Positions 1 to 5,405 of a stretch of DNA of 5,405 bases are shown in pieces (within the stretch, counting starts at the first letter, position 1; every line of letters begins with the position of its first letter). The position numbers were made by a program, and so were the translations under genes. The notes below the pieces were generated by a model. The model was not told where the DNA came from. It was given only the letters and a program-made list of their open reading frames with translations, and made no database searches. Source of the stretch: Thermodesulfobacteriota bacterium (GTDB taxonomy: Bacteria > Desulfobacterota > Desulfobacteria > Desulfobacterales > RPRI01); contig JAUPLM010000310.1 of assembly GCA_030836965.1 (NCBI GenBank), forward strand, positions 1 through 5,405, read 5' to 3'.

Positions 1-799
1 AGCAAAGGAAAAAAACGGCATTATTTTTGTTACAGGAGCGACCGGCTCCGGCAAATCAACCTCTCTTGCCGCCGTTCTGGATGAAATAAATGAATCCGAG
101 TCTGTTCACGTCGTAACGCTTGAAGATCCGGTTGAATACCAGCATCCTCATAAAAAATCGACATTCAACCAGCGTGAATTAGGTATCGATTTCGACACAT
201 TTGCAAACGGTTTGAGGGCGGCATTAAGACAGGCCCCAAAAGTCATTCTGGTCGGCGAAATGAGGGACCGGGAAACGGTTGAAATAGGATTGAATGCCGC
301 CGAAACAGGGCATCTGGTAGTCACGACTCTTCATACCGTTGATGCAGGCCAGACGATAAACCGCATACTCGGCATGTTCAGTACTGAAGAAGAAAATCAG
401 GTAAGAATACGTTTGGCCGATACCCTCCGCTGGGTAGTTTGCCAGAGGCTGCTTCCCAGAGTCGGGGGCGGGCGTGTGGCTTCATTTGAAATTCTCAGAA
501 CAAACCTGCGGGTTAAAGATATTATTTTAAACGGCGAGTCCGAAGGAAAAACTTATTACGATATCATGCAGGCGGGAAAGGCCTTCGGAATGACAACGTT
601 TGACGATTACTTTGTCGGCCTTTTCGACAAAGGACTCATCACCGAGGAAACTGCGCTTTCCTACGCCTCACACAAAGGTATCGTCGGGCGGGGAATCGAT
701 TCGGTTAAGAGCTCAAGAGGGGAAAAGACAACCGATATTGACAAGCTCGAGATCGACCGCGGTTATGGAAAAGAAGGTAAAGATGTCAAAAAGCGTTAG
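1..799 (+). CDS. Type IV pilus retraction ATPase, PilT/PilU family (5' truncated)
   Basis: This is the C-terminal ATPase core of a secretion-type hexameric motor that, in its family, powers pilus retraction and twitching motility at the cytoplasmic face of the inner membrane. The reading frame is open from base 2 and shows 265 residues; family members are about 350-380, so roughly the N-terminal third lies outside the window. Visible motifs in order (fragment numbering): Walker A GATGSGKST (12-20, Lys18), Asp box TLEDPVEY (39-46), Walker B ILVGEMRD with catalytic Glu86, and His box GHLVVTTLHT (His104, His111). The four-cysteine insertion of GspE/PilB assembly ATPases is absent, which favours PilT/PilU. 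The RQAP-V-L-GE-RDRET wording and the GM-TFD...GLITEE segment resemble PilU, but I cannot separate PilT from PilU without the N-terminus. The last 30 or so residues form a charged, probably disordered tail. The next gene starts 23 nt downstream, probably in the same operon. Confidence 0.93.
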   Translation, partial: AKEKNGIIFVTGATGSGKSTSLAAVLDEINESESVHVVTLEDPVEYQHPHKKSTFNQRELGIDFDTFANGLRAALRQAPKVILVGEMRDRETVEIGLNAAETGHLVVTTLHTVDAGQTINRILGMFSTEEENQVRIRLADTLRWVVCQRLLPRVGGGRVASFEILRTNLRVKDIILNGESEGKTYYDIMQAGKAFGMTTFDDYFVGLFDKGLITEETALSYASHKGIVGRGIDSVKSSRGEKTTDIDKLEIDRGYGKEGKDVKKR

Positions 800-822
800 G
801 TAGGGAGGTTGATAACGGTATT

Positions 823-1512
823 ATGGAAATCACCTGCGATAAATGCAACAGCAAGTTCAGAATTCCTGATGAAAAAATTCCCGCCGGACTGGAATCTATT
901 CCATGCCCTAAATGTAAAAACAGAATACCGATAAACAACGCATCAAAAGCCGGGGAGCAGATTCCGAAAGAAGAAGAACAGCCTGCAGAGCATTCCGGGA
1001 AATCAGAATTCTCCTTTGACGAAGCGACGACTTCCGATTCATACGATGCCTCGGATAAGCCTTTTGATTTTGTCGAAGAAGAAGGAAAAACAGCCCTTGT
1101 CTGCGAATCCTATCCTGAATCTAAAAAGCGAATTTTTGAAGTCCTCCATCTGATGGAATATAATATTACCGAGGCCAAAAACGGAAGAGATGTTTTAAAG
1201 AAGATGCGTTATCATAATTACGACGTTATCGTGTTAAACGAGAAATTCGACAATCCCAATCCGGACGCAAACCCGATAATGGTGAATCTTGAACGAATGC
1301 CGATGTCTACGCGGCGCAATATATTCGTGGCTCTGATAAGCGAAAGATACCGGACCATGGACAACATGACCGCGTTTCAAAAAAGCGTCAACATGATAAT
1401 AAATACCAAGAACATGGAAGACTTCGGAAAGATATTCAGCCGTGGCGTTACCGACCACGAATATTTCTACAGGGTCTACAGGGAATCGATGAAAAAGGCA
1501 GGCCGTGCCTGA
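823..1512 (+). CDS. Zinc-ribbon protein with degenerate response-regulator receiver domain
   Basis: This 229-aa protein has two parts. Residues 1-37 form an MJ0042-type zinc ribbon, with Cys5-x2-Cys8 and Cys28-x2-Cys31 as predicted metal ligands. After an acidic, low-complexity linker (about 38-86), residues 88-205 resemble a CheY-like receiver: strand ALVCES (91-96), helix, then strand YDVIVLNEK (133-141). The phosphoacceptor Asp position appears to be Asn139 and the acidic pocket reads Glu95-Ser96, while the switch Lys seems kept (Lys196). I therefore infer a phosphorylation-independent pseudo-receiver, probably a protein-interaction or regulatory module. A charged tail follows. There is no signal peptide or membrane segment, so it should be cytoplasmic. 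The ATG at 823 has an AGGGAGG about 14 nt upstream, slightly far, but no better in-frame start is seen. It sits 23 nt after the pilus ATPase gene, suggesting a role linked to pilus control. The exact function is unknown. Confidence 0.85.
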   Translation: MEITCDKCNSKFRIPDEKIPAGLESIPCPKCKNRIPINNASKAGEQIPKEEEQPAEHSGKSEFSFDEATTSDSYDASDKPFDFVEEEGKTALVCESYPESKKRIFEVLHLMEYNITEAKNGRDVLKKMRYHNYDVIVLNEKFDNPNPDANPIMVNLERMPMSTRRNIFVALISERYRTMDNMTAFQKSVNMIINTKNMEDFGKIFSRGVTDHEYFYRVYRESMKKAGRA

Positions 1513-1687
1513 TGCGGCAAATATGGGAGAAGAAAACAAATATAAATATACCTGTCTCGATTACAGGCAGGAAATGACTCTCCTTGCGCTCAGAATGCGT
1601 CTTTCCCGGGATTTTGTTTCTGATGAGGAAAAACAGAATATATTAAAAGAAATCCGCGAAATCGAATCCGCAATGCAGATGAATTAA
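1505..1687 (+). CDS. Small conserved-looking charged helical protein, unknown function
   Basis: This 60-codon gene overlaps the end of the zinc-ribbon/pseudo-receiver gene by 8 nt, which suggests translational coupling and co-expression. The GTG at 1505 has an AAGG about 6 nt upstream. An in-frame ATG at 1523 (residue 7) is the alternative start, but it lacks a clear ribosome binding site. The product is soluble, with no signal or membrane segment. Residues 15-20 (YTCLDY) contain its single cysteine, and residues about 21-58 look like two amphipathic helices broken near Ser39-Asp40, rich in Glu, Lys, Arg, Leu and Met, and could pair as a coiled coil. I do not recognise a named family, although short proteins of this kind (a C-x-DYR-x-EM start, then EE-K and an I-EIE end) seem familiar from Deltaproteobacteria; that is memory, not a search. 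A partner role for the preceding protein is inference from the overlap only. Confidence 0.7.
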   Translation: MPDAANMGEENKYKYTCLDYRQEMTLLALRMRLSRDFVSDEEKQNILKEIREIESAMQMN

Positions 1688-1787
1688 AAAACCACGCGCA
1701 TAAACCGGTTCATTATTCCGCAGGTCCTTACGATACTTATCCGGCGTGAAAATAAAAAAGGATCATAATACCAAGGGGATTTTTAAA

Positions 1788-1795
1788 CGGAGGTG
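1788..1795 (+). promoter_or_regulatory. Ribosome binding site that fixes the DUF2892 start
   Basis: CGGAGGTG gives a strong Shine-Dalgarno match ending about 5 nt before the ATG at 1800. A longer in-frame reading from a GTG at 1746 has no ribosome binding site and would add 18 basic residues not typical of the family, so the ATG at 1800 is preferred. Confidence 0.85.
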
Positions 1796-1799
1796 TCGG

Positions 1800-2003
1800 A
1801 TGAAAAAGAATATGGGTGACATTGACCGGATCATAAGACTGTCGCTGGCATTGGTTGTAGCGGTTCTTTATCTCACCGGGAAAGTAACCGGTTTGATCGG
1901 CATTATTCTGATGGCAATAGCGCTCATATTTGCTGTTACCAGCTTCATCAGCTTTTGCCCGCTGTACACTCTTCTGAAAATTTCCACCTGCAAAACAAAG
2001 TAG
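1800..2003 (+). CDS. YgaP-type (DUF2892) inner-membrane protein
   Basis: This 67-aa protein matches the small two-helix membrane domain found alone or fused to rhodanese domains (YgaP-like, DUF2892). The hallmarks are the N-terminal N-x-G-x-IDRIIR segment (residues 4-13), two hydrophobic stretches (about 11-26 and 30-52) separated by a short TGKVTG turn, and the terminal FCPLYTLLKISTC block with Cys53 and Cys64. The length is normal for the stand-alone form. It should lie in the inner membrane. Its biochemical role is not established; the fused versions suggest a link to sulfur or sulfane chemistry, but no rhodanese gene is visible here. It is isolated, with 112 nt before it and about 270 nt after it, so it is probably a single-gene unit. 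The start is set by a GGAGGT five bases upstream. Confidence 0.88.
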   Translation: MKKNMGDIDRIIRLSLALVVAVLYLTGKVTGLIGIILMAIALIFAVTSFISFCPLYTLLKISTCKTK

Positions 2004-2097
2004 CATACTCTTTTTTGAGATTTAAATAAAGGCGTTCAGGGTTGATCCAAAAAAGCTCAAATATTTTTACCTCAAACGCATAAAATAATTCTCTCAT

Positions 2098-2115
2098 AAG
2101 GGCCGGGCGGCCTTT
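2098..2115. repeat. Small inverted repeat (hairpin), possible weak terminator
   Basis: AAGGGCC and GGCCTTT flank a 4-nt GGGC loop and can pair over 7 bp, with one G-U wobble in RNA. Only three T residues end the stem and they are followed by AAAATAA, so this is not a canonical intrinsic terminator on either strand. It lies 95 nt after the DUF2892 stop and could end or stabilise that transcript. Confidence 0.4.
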
Positions 2116-2154
2116 AAAATAATACATAGAAAGAATGAAGGGGAATTCGTATAT

Positions 2155-2183
2155 TTGACATTAAGCATGCCTTTATGTAGAAC
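2155..2183 (+). promoter_or_regulatory. Candidate sigma-70 promoter for the M20/MBL pair
   Basis: A perfect -35 box TTGACA (2155-2160) is followed by a 17-bp spacer and a moderate -10 box TAGAAC (2178-2183, four of six matches, with the important last T missing). The predicted transcript would start near 2190, leaving a leader of about 85 nt before the M20 start codon. The position fits the direction of the following genes. In an AT-rich gap, chance matches are possible. Confidence 0.4.
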
Positions 2184-2264
2184 TCATGTAATTTTTCAGG
2201 TTACAATTGAAGAAGATAAGGAAGTGGTATTGTTGAAAGCAAAAGCCGTTAAACAGTGTCATAT

Positions 2265-2271
2265 GAGGTGA
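2265..2271 (+). promoter_or_regulatory. Ribosome binding site deciding the M20 start
   Basis: GAGGTGA is a seven-base match to the anti-Shine-Dalgarno sequence, with its GAGG core ending 5 nt before the ATG at 2274. The in-frame GTG at 2256 lies upstream of this site and has no comparable signal, and the GTG at 2268 lies inside it, so the ATG at 2274 is preferred. Confidence 0.7.
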
Positions 2272-2273
2272 GA

Positions 2274-3614
2274 ATGCCCACGTCAAGGCCCTGCGACCCA
2301 GGGATATACGAACGCCCCGCGGAACTGCTGCAGGCTCTCATACGTTTCGACACGACCAATCCGCCCGGTAATGAAGCCGCATGCATAAGTTACATAAACG
2401 ATTTGCTGACGGAAGCCGGTTTTGAAACCGCCATTTTTGCCCCGGAACCCGACCGTCCCAACCTTGTTACCCGCCTTAAGGGAAACGGAAGCGCGCCGCC
2501 GCTTTTACTTTACGGCCACGCGGATGTCGTAACAACGGCTTTTCAGGAATGGGCACATCCTCCTTTCGAAGCAAAAGAGATAGATGGATACATATGGGGC
2601 AGAGGCGCTCTCGACATGAAGGGCGGCCTTGCCATGATGATATCCGCCGTAATGAAGGCAAAAGCTGAAAACTTAGTCCCTGCGGGAGACATTCTGCTTG
2701 CGGTTCTTTCCGATGAAGAAGCAGGCGGCGATATCGGAGCGAAATATCTGGTGGAAAAGCATCCGGAACAATTTGCGGGAATCCGTTATGCGATCGGGGA
2801 ATTCGGGGGATATACACAGTATGCCGGAAATAAGAGATTTTATCCCATTATGACCGCGGAAAAACAGGCGTGCTGGATGAAAGCGACATTTAGAGGGCCG
2901 GGAGGACACGGCGCAAGGCCCATACGCGGAGGATCGATGTCGAAACTGGCGCGATTCATAAGCGGTATAGAAAAGAACAGATTGCCCGTGCATGTGACTC
3001 CCGTGGTTAAAACGATGATAGAAACCATAGCGGCTAACCTGCCCTTCCCGAAAGGGCTGATTTTCCGGCAGCTCCTGAATCCGGCATTGACGAATTCAGT
3101 TCTTAATCGCCTGGGAGATATCGGCAGAAATTTTGACCCGCTTCTCCATAACACCATAAGCGCCACAATCGTTAAAGGCGGTGATAAAATAAACGTAATT
3201 CCGGGCGAGATCTCTCTTCATCTCGACGGGCGGATTCTGCCGGGTTTTACGTCCGACGACATTCTTTCGGAATTGCGTAAAATTACCGGAGACGATTTTG
3301 AAATCGAAATGATAAGATACGAGCCGAGACCGGGTGAACCGGATACCGGCCTGTTCGATATGCTGGCAGGGATTCTGAAGGATGCCGACCCTGCGGGGAT
3401 TCCGATGCCCCTTCTTATGCCGGGTGTCACGGACGGCCGCCATTTTTCGCGCCTCGGGATACAGACTTATGGATTCCTCCCGATGAATCTGCCTGAAGAC
3501 TTCAGATTTTTTGATACCATACATGCCGCTGATGAGCGGATACCCAAAGAAGCGGTTCGCTTCGGCGCTGACGCGATATTTGAGTTGCTGAAGCGCTACG
3601 GTAAAAAAGGCTGA
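2274..3614 (+). CDS. M20-family zinc metallopeptidase/deacylase (ArgE/DapE/ACY1/CPG2 type)
   Basis: From the ATG at 2274 this is a 446-aa cytoplasmic enzyme of usual family length. M20 enzymes hydrolyse an amide or peptide bond using two zinc ions. The motifs are complete (numbering from this ATG): LLYGHADVV with His82 and Asp84; WGRGALDMKGG with bridging Asp114; LSDEEAGGD with catalytic Glu148 and ligand Glu149; a GEFGG segment with Glu176 at the next ligand position; the dimerisation-domain GPGGHGARP with His212; and the closing IHAADERI with His417. The lid/dimerisation domain runs from about 195 to 325. The substrate cannot be read from sequence: N-acyl amino acid, dipeptide or carbamoyl compounds are all possible, and no arginine or lysine biosynthesis genes adjoin. 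The MBL hydrolase starts 15 nt downstream, so the two are probably co-transcribed from a promoter near 2155. A GTG at 2256 would add six residues. Confidence 0.92.
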   Translation: MPTSRPCDPGIYERPAELLQALIRFDTTNPPGNEAACISYINDLLTEAGFETAIFAPEPDRPNLVTRLKGNGSAPPLLLYGHADVVTTAFQEWAHPPFEAKEIDGYIWGRGALDMKGGLAMMISAVMKAKAENLVPAGDILLAVLSDEEAGGDIGAKYLVEKHPEQFAGIRYAIGEFGGYTQYAGNKRFYPIMTAEKQACWMKATFRGPGGHGARPIRGGSMSKLARFISGIEKNRLPVHVTPVVKTMIETIAANLPFPKGLIFRQLLNPALTNSVLNRLGDIGRNFDPLLHNTISATIVKGGDKINVIPGEISLHLDGRILPGFTSDDILSELRKITGDDFEIEMIRYEPRPGEPDTGLFDMLAGILKDADPAGIPMPLLMPGVTDGRHFSRLGIQTYGFLPMNLPEDFRFFDTIHAADERIPKEAVRFGADAIFELLKRYGKKG

Positions 3615-3615
3615 T

Positions 3616-3622
3616 GAAAGGT
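3616..3622 (+). promoter_or_regulatory. Ribosome binding site supporting a TTG start
   Basis: GAAAGGT lies about 7 nt before the TTG at 3630. An in-frame TGA at 3615-3617 bars any earlier start, and no ATG or GTG follows before the first conserved strand of the MBL fold, so TTG is the only reasonable start. Confidence 0.65.
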
Positions 3623-3629
3623 TTTACTG

Positions 3630-4553
3630 TTGAACTGTAACATCAAAAAATATTCCGACAACCTGTTCCTTATAACTCTTCCGCCCGTTGCGCCGGGGTT
3701 TGAAAACTTCATAGGAGTCTGGCTTTACAGGGGGGAAATTAATTTTATCGTGGACGTCGGAACATCCTCCACAGCGGATGCGCTTCTCGGCGCCATCAGG
3801 GAAGCCGGTGTTGAACGCCTCGATTATATCTTCTTAACACACATTCATGTAGACCATGCGGGAGCAATCGGTGAAATCGCCGCCCGTTTCCCAGAGACCC
3901 CGGTTGTCTGTCACAGGGACGGAATCTCTCATCTTGCCGATCCGGAAAAATTATGGAAAGGAACAATAAAGGCTCTCGGGAGTATTGCGGATGCCTATGG
4001 TCCCGTAAAACCGGTTTCTCCTGACCGCCTTTACGATGCATTGCTGCTCGATAATTGCCCGGTAGTGCCTGTCATGACACCCGGCCATTCCATTCATCAT
4101 ATAAGTTACATATACAAGGACTGCCTCTTTGCCGGAGAGGCCGGAGGAGTATATTACCGTCTTCCGTCCGGCCGCGGGTACATGCGGCCGGCAACACCTC
4201 CGAAATTTTTCCGCGATCTCGCGCTGGAAAGCATCGATATGCTTGTTTCAAAAAGCCCGGGAAAAATCTGTTACGGCCATCTCGGCCTGAAAGATAATGC
4301 GGTTTTGATGTTAAAGGAGCATAAAAAGCAGCTCTATTTGTGGGAAAATATAATCAGAAATGAAATGAGCAGATTCAGTGACAATGACCTGGTTTCAAGG
4401 TGCATGAGAGTTCTGCTGGCAAAAGACCCTCTGCTTACAGGGTTTTTCAGTATGAATGAAGATATGAAGGAGAGAGAAAAGATATTTTTTGCAAACAGCA
4501 TAAAAGGCTTCGCCGATTACATCAGTTCACTTTCGCATACTGATAATTCTTAA
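3630..4553 (+). CDS. MBL-fold metallo-hydrolase
   Basis: This 307-aa protein has the metallo-beta-lactamase fold: a first strand pair (residues 5-43, ending in FIVDVG), then the di-metal motif THIHVDHAG with His71, His73, Asp75 and His76, then PGHS with His153, LFAGEAGG with Glu170, and YGHLG with His217. Most MBL hydrolases carry Asp where Glu170 stands, as the residue bridging the two metals. Glu is a conservative change that may alter metal choice or may be typical of this subfamily. A RPATPPKFF segment (186-194) follows, a pattern I associate with uncharacterised MBL hydrolases. Residues from about 230 on form a helical C-terminal extension of unknown role. There is no signal peptide, so it should be cytoplasmic. 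The substrate is unknown; thioester, lactone or phosphodiester hydrolysis are family possibilities. The start is TTG. The gene lies 15 nt after the M20 gene, and its 3' end overlaps the convergent coaX by 27 bp. Confidence 0.9.
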   Translation: MNCNIKKYSDNLFLITLPPVAPGFENFIGVWLYRGEINFIVDVGTSSTADALLGAIREAGVERLDYIFLTHIHVDHAGAIGEIAARFPETPVVCHRDGISHLADPEKLWKGTIKALGSIADAYGPVKPVSPDRLYDALLLDNCPVVPVMTPGHSIHHISYIYKDCLFAGEAGGVYYRLPSGRGYMRPATPPKFFRDLALESIDMLVSKSPGKICYGHLGLKDNAVLMLKEHKKQLYLWENIIRNEMSRFSDNDLVSRCMRVLLAKDPLLTGFFSMNEDMKEREKIFFANSIKGFADYISSLSHTDNS

Positions 4554-5291
4554 TCCCTCAAGCGTCAAATCCGGCTCAATCGCTTCAATAGTGTTTGAAA
4601 CATTAAACATCAAAGGCGAGAGGCCTCCGGTTGCGATTACTTTGGGATTTGTTTTCATTTCGGATTTCATTCTTGCAACCATTCCGTCGACAAGTCCCGC
4701 ATACCCGAAAATTATCCCTGATTTCATGCTTTCCGCAGTATCCCTGCCGATAACTTTCTCAGGAGGAAGGAATATCTCAACGCGCGGCAGCTTGGAAGCC
4801 CTTATGAAAAGCGCCTCTGCCGCGATCATTATTCCGGGACTGATAGCGCCTCCGAGATATTCGCCCTTTTCAGAGATGGCGTCGAATGTGGTTGCGGTTC
4901 CGAAATCAATAACTATGAGACTCTTTTTATATTTTTCGTAAGCAGCTACGGAATTGACTATTCTGTCGGCCCCTACTTCTGAAGGGTTGCTGGTAAGTAT
5001 GGGCATGGCTGGATAGGATCTGGCGTCAACCCAGTGGGGGGCGTGACCGAGATATTTGCGGCAGAACGAATCGAGGATCGTCACAAGAGGCGGGACAACG
5101 CAGGAGATAATTGTTTTTCCGATATTTTCAGGATTGATGCTGCCGGTCGCAAAAAGACCTCTTGCAAGAATGTTAAACTCATCTTCGGTTGTGTTATGCT
5201 CGGTGCGGACCCGCCAGTCCCTTACAAGATGGCTCCCGGCATAAATCCCTATGACAATGTTCGTGTTTCCTACGTCAATTACTAGAAGCAT
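4527..5291 (-). CDS. coaX: Type III pantothenate kinase
   Basis: CoaX phosphorylates pantothenate to 4'-phosphopantothenate with ATP, the first step of coenzyme A synthesis, in the cytoplasm. Family knowledge: type III enzymes belong to the ASKHA fold, need a monovalent cation such as potassium or ammonium, and are not feedback-inhibited by CoA. The 254-aa length is normal. Diagnostic motifs are the phosphate-binding DVGNTN (6-11), GADR (107-110) with catalytic Asp109, DFGTATTFD (129-137) with cation-site Asp129, GGAISPG (147-153) and the late TGG (221-223). The ATG at 5289-5291 has an AAAAGGA 8 nt upstream on the minus strand. The 3' end overlaps the convergent MBL gene by 27 bp. Upstream lies a heptamer repeat array. 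In many bacteria coaX follows birA, but here the upstream gene is outside the window. All key residues are present, so it should be active. Confidence 0.97.
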   Translation of the reverse strand: MLLVIDVGNTNIVIGIYAGSHLVRDWRVRTEHNTTEDEFNILARGLFATGSINPENIGKTIISCVVPPLVTILDSFCRKYLGHAPHWVDARSYPAMPILTSNPSEVGADRIVNSVAAYEKYKKSLIVIDFGTATTFDAISEKGEYLGGAISPGIMIAAEALFIRASKLPRVEIFLPPEKVIGRDTAESMKSGIIFGYAGLVDGMVARMKSEMKTNPKVIATGGLSPLMFNVSNTIEAIEPDLTLEGLRIISMRK

Positions 5292-5314
5292 CTCTTTAAT
5301 CCTTTTGCCCTGTC

Positions 5315-5381
5315 TTCGAATATCGAACTTCGAATTTCGAACTTAGAAGGTCGGACATCGGACTTCGAATATCGTACATCG
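5315..5381. repeat. Degenerate heptamer tandem repeat, consensus WTCGRAY
   Basis: About ten consecutive 7-bp units keep strict register from 5315: TTCGAAT, ATCGAAC, TTCGAAT, TTCGAAC, TTAGAAG, GTCGGAC, ATCGGAC, TTCGAAT, ATCGTAC, then a fading ATCG. Four units carry the perfect palindrome TTCGAA. A 12-nt exact repeat, CTTCGAATATCG, occurs at 5314-5325 and 5363-5374, 49 bp apart (seven units). The 7-bp period is not a multiple of three, so a coding origin is unlikely. Because TTCGAA is self-complementary, many alternative small hairpins are possible. The array begins 23 bp upstream of the coaX start codon and could lie in its leader or promoter. It resembles the short heptanucleotide tandem repeats known from intergenic DNA of some bacteria, but I cannot name a family. 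Confidence 0.85.
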
Positions 5382-5405
5382 CTCAATAAAGGATTGAAGG
5401 GCTTG

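Larger units (their letters stand above)
2004..2273. other. AT-rich intergenic region without a firm gene
   Basis: This 270-nt gap separates the DUF2892 gene from the M20 hydrolase gene. It contains a GC-rich hairpin (2098-2115), a promoter-like sequence (2155-2183) and a doubtful short reading frame (2167-2271). No tRNA, insertion-sequence end or recognisable riboswitch was seen. It is richer in A and T than the genes on either side. Confidence 0.7.

Noticed and set aside
1709..1737. Possible promoter before the DUF2892 gene (TTCATT, 17 bp, GATACT)
   Set aside because: The -35 match is only three of six and the -10 match four of six, so it is too weak to list as a feature.
1746..1799. Longer N-terminus for the DUF2892 protein from a GTG at 1746
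   Set aside because: It has no ribosome binding site, whereas GGAGGT lies five bases before the ATG at 1800, and the family begins at that ATG.
2256..2273. GTG at 2256 as the M20 start
   Set aside because: There is no good Shine-Dalgarno upstream, while GAGGTGA directly precedes the ATG at 2274. The GTG cannot be fully excluded.
3614..3640. ATG overlapping the M20 stop codon (TGATG) as the start of the MBL gene
   Set aside because: It is out of frame with the MBL protein and stops after eight codons.
4554..4615. Terminator-like inverted repeats just after the MBL stop (AAGCG/CGCTT; TGTTT/AAACA)
   Set aside because: The first has a 16-nt loop with a 5-bp stem, the second has a one-base loop, and neither has a T tract. 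They lie in coaX coding sequence.
4591..5285. Plus-strand open frames across the coaX region
   Set aside because: They are antisense shadows of coaX, whose minus-strand motifs are unambiguous.
5315..5381. Heptamer array as a CRISPR array
   Set aside because: Units are 7 bp and contiguous without spacers, so it is not a CRISPR structure.
5382..5405. Possible 3' end of a gene upstream of coaX on the minus strand (such as birA)
   Set aside because: Only 24 bases remain and a short frame ending in TGA there cannot be distinguished from chance.

Overview
The window looks like an ordinary chromosomal segment of a Gram-negative bacterium, most likely a member of the Desulfobacterota (the former Deltaproteobacteria). 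That placement is an inference from three things: a PilT/PilU-type retraction ATPase followed by a zinc-ribbon/pseudo-receiver gene, moderate base composition with mixed codon use, and a type III (CoaX) pantothenate kinase. There is no rRNA, tRNA, CRISPR array, transposase, integrase or phage gene.

Left block (1-1687, + strand): the 3' part of a type IV pilus PilT/PilU-family ATPase gene, truncated by the window edge. It is followed after 23 nt by a 229-aa protein joining an N-terminal four-cysteine zinc ribbon to a C-terminal receiver-like domain that has lost its phosphoacceptor aspartate. A 60-codon charged, helical small protein then overlaps that gene by 8 nt. The tight spacing suggests one operon, possibly concerned with twitching motility or its control.

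Middle block (1688-2273): a stand-alone 67-aa YgaP-type (DUF2892) two-helix membrane protein with a strong ribosome binding site, then about 270 nt without a firm gene. This gap holds a small GC-rich hairpin, a promoter-like sequence with a perfect TTGACA box, and a doubtful short reading frame ending inside the next gene's ribosome binding site.

Right block (2274-5291): an M20-family zinc peptidase/deacylase and, 15 nt later, an MBL-fold metallo-hydrolase with a TTG start, probably co-transcribed. The hydrolase gene runs convergently into coaX on the minus strand and the two coding regions overlap by 27 bp at their 3' ends. CoaX makes 4'-phosphopantothenate, the first committed step of CoA synthesis.

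Right edge (5292-5405): just upstream of coaX lies a degenerate tandem array of heptamers (consensus WTCGRAY, core TTCGAA), about ten units in strict 7-bp register. It is the most unusual non-coding structure in the window. I see no complete novel defence or mobile system. The items most worth a second look are the heptamer array, the zinc-ribbon/pseudo-receiver protein beside the pilus motor, and the MBL protein with a Glu at its bridging-ligand position.
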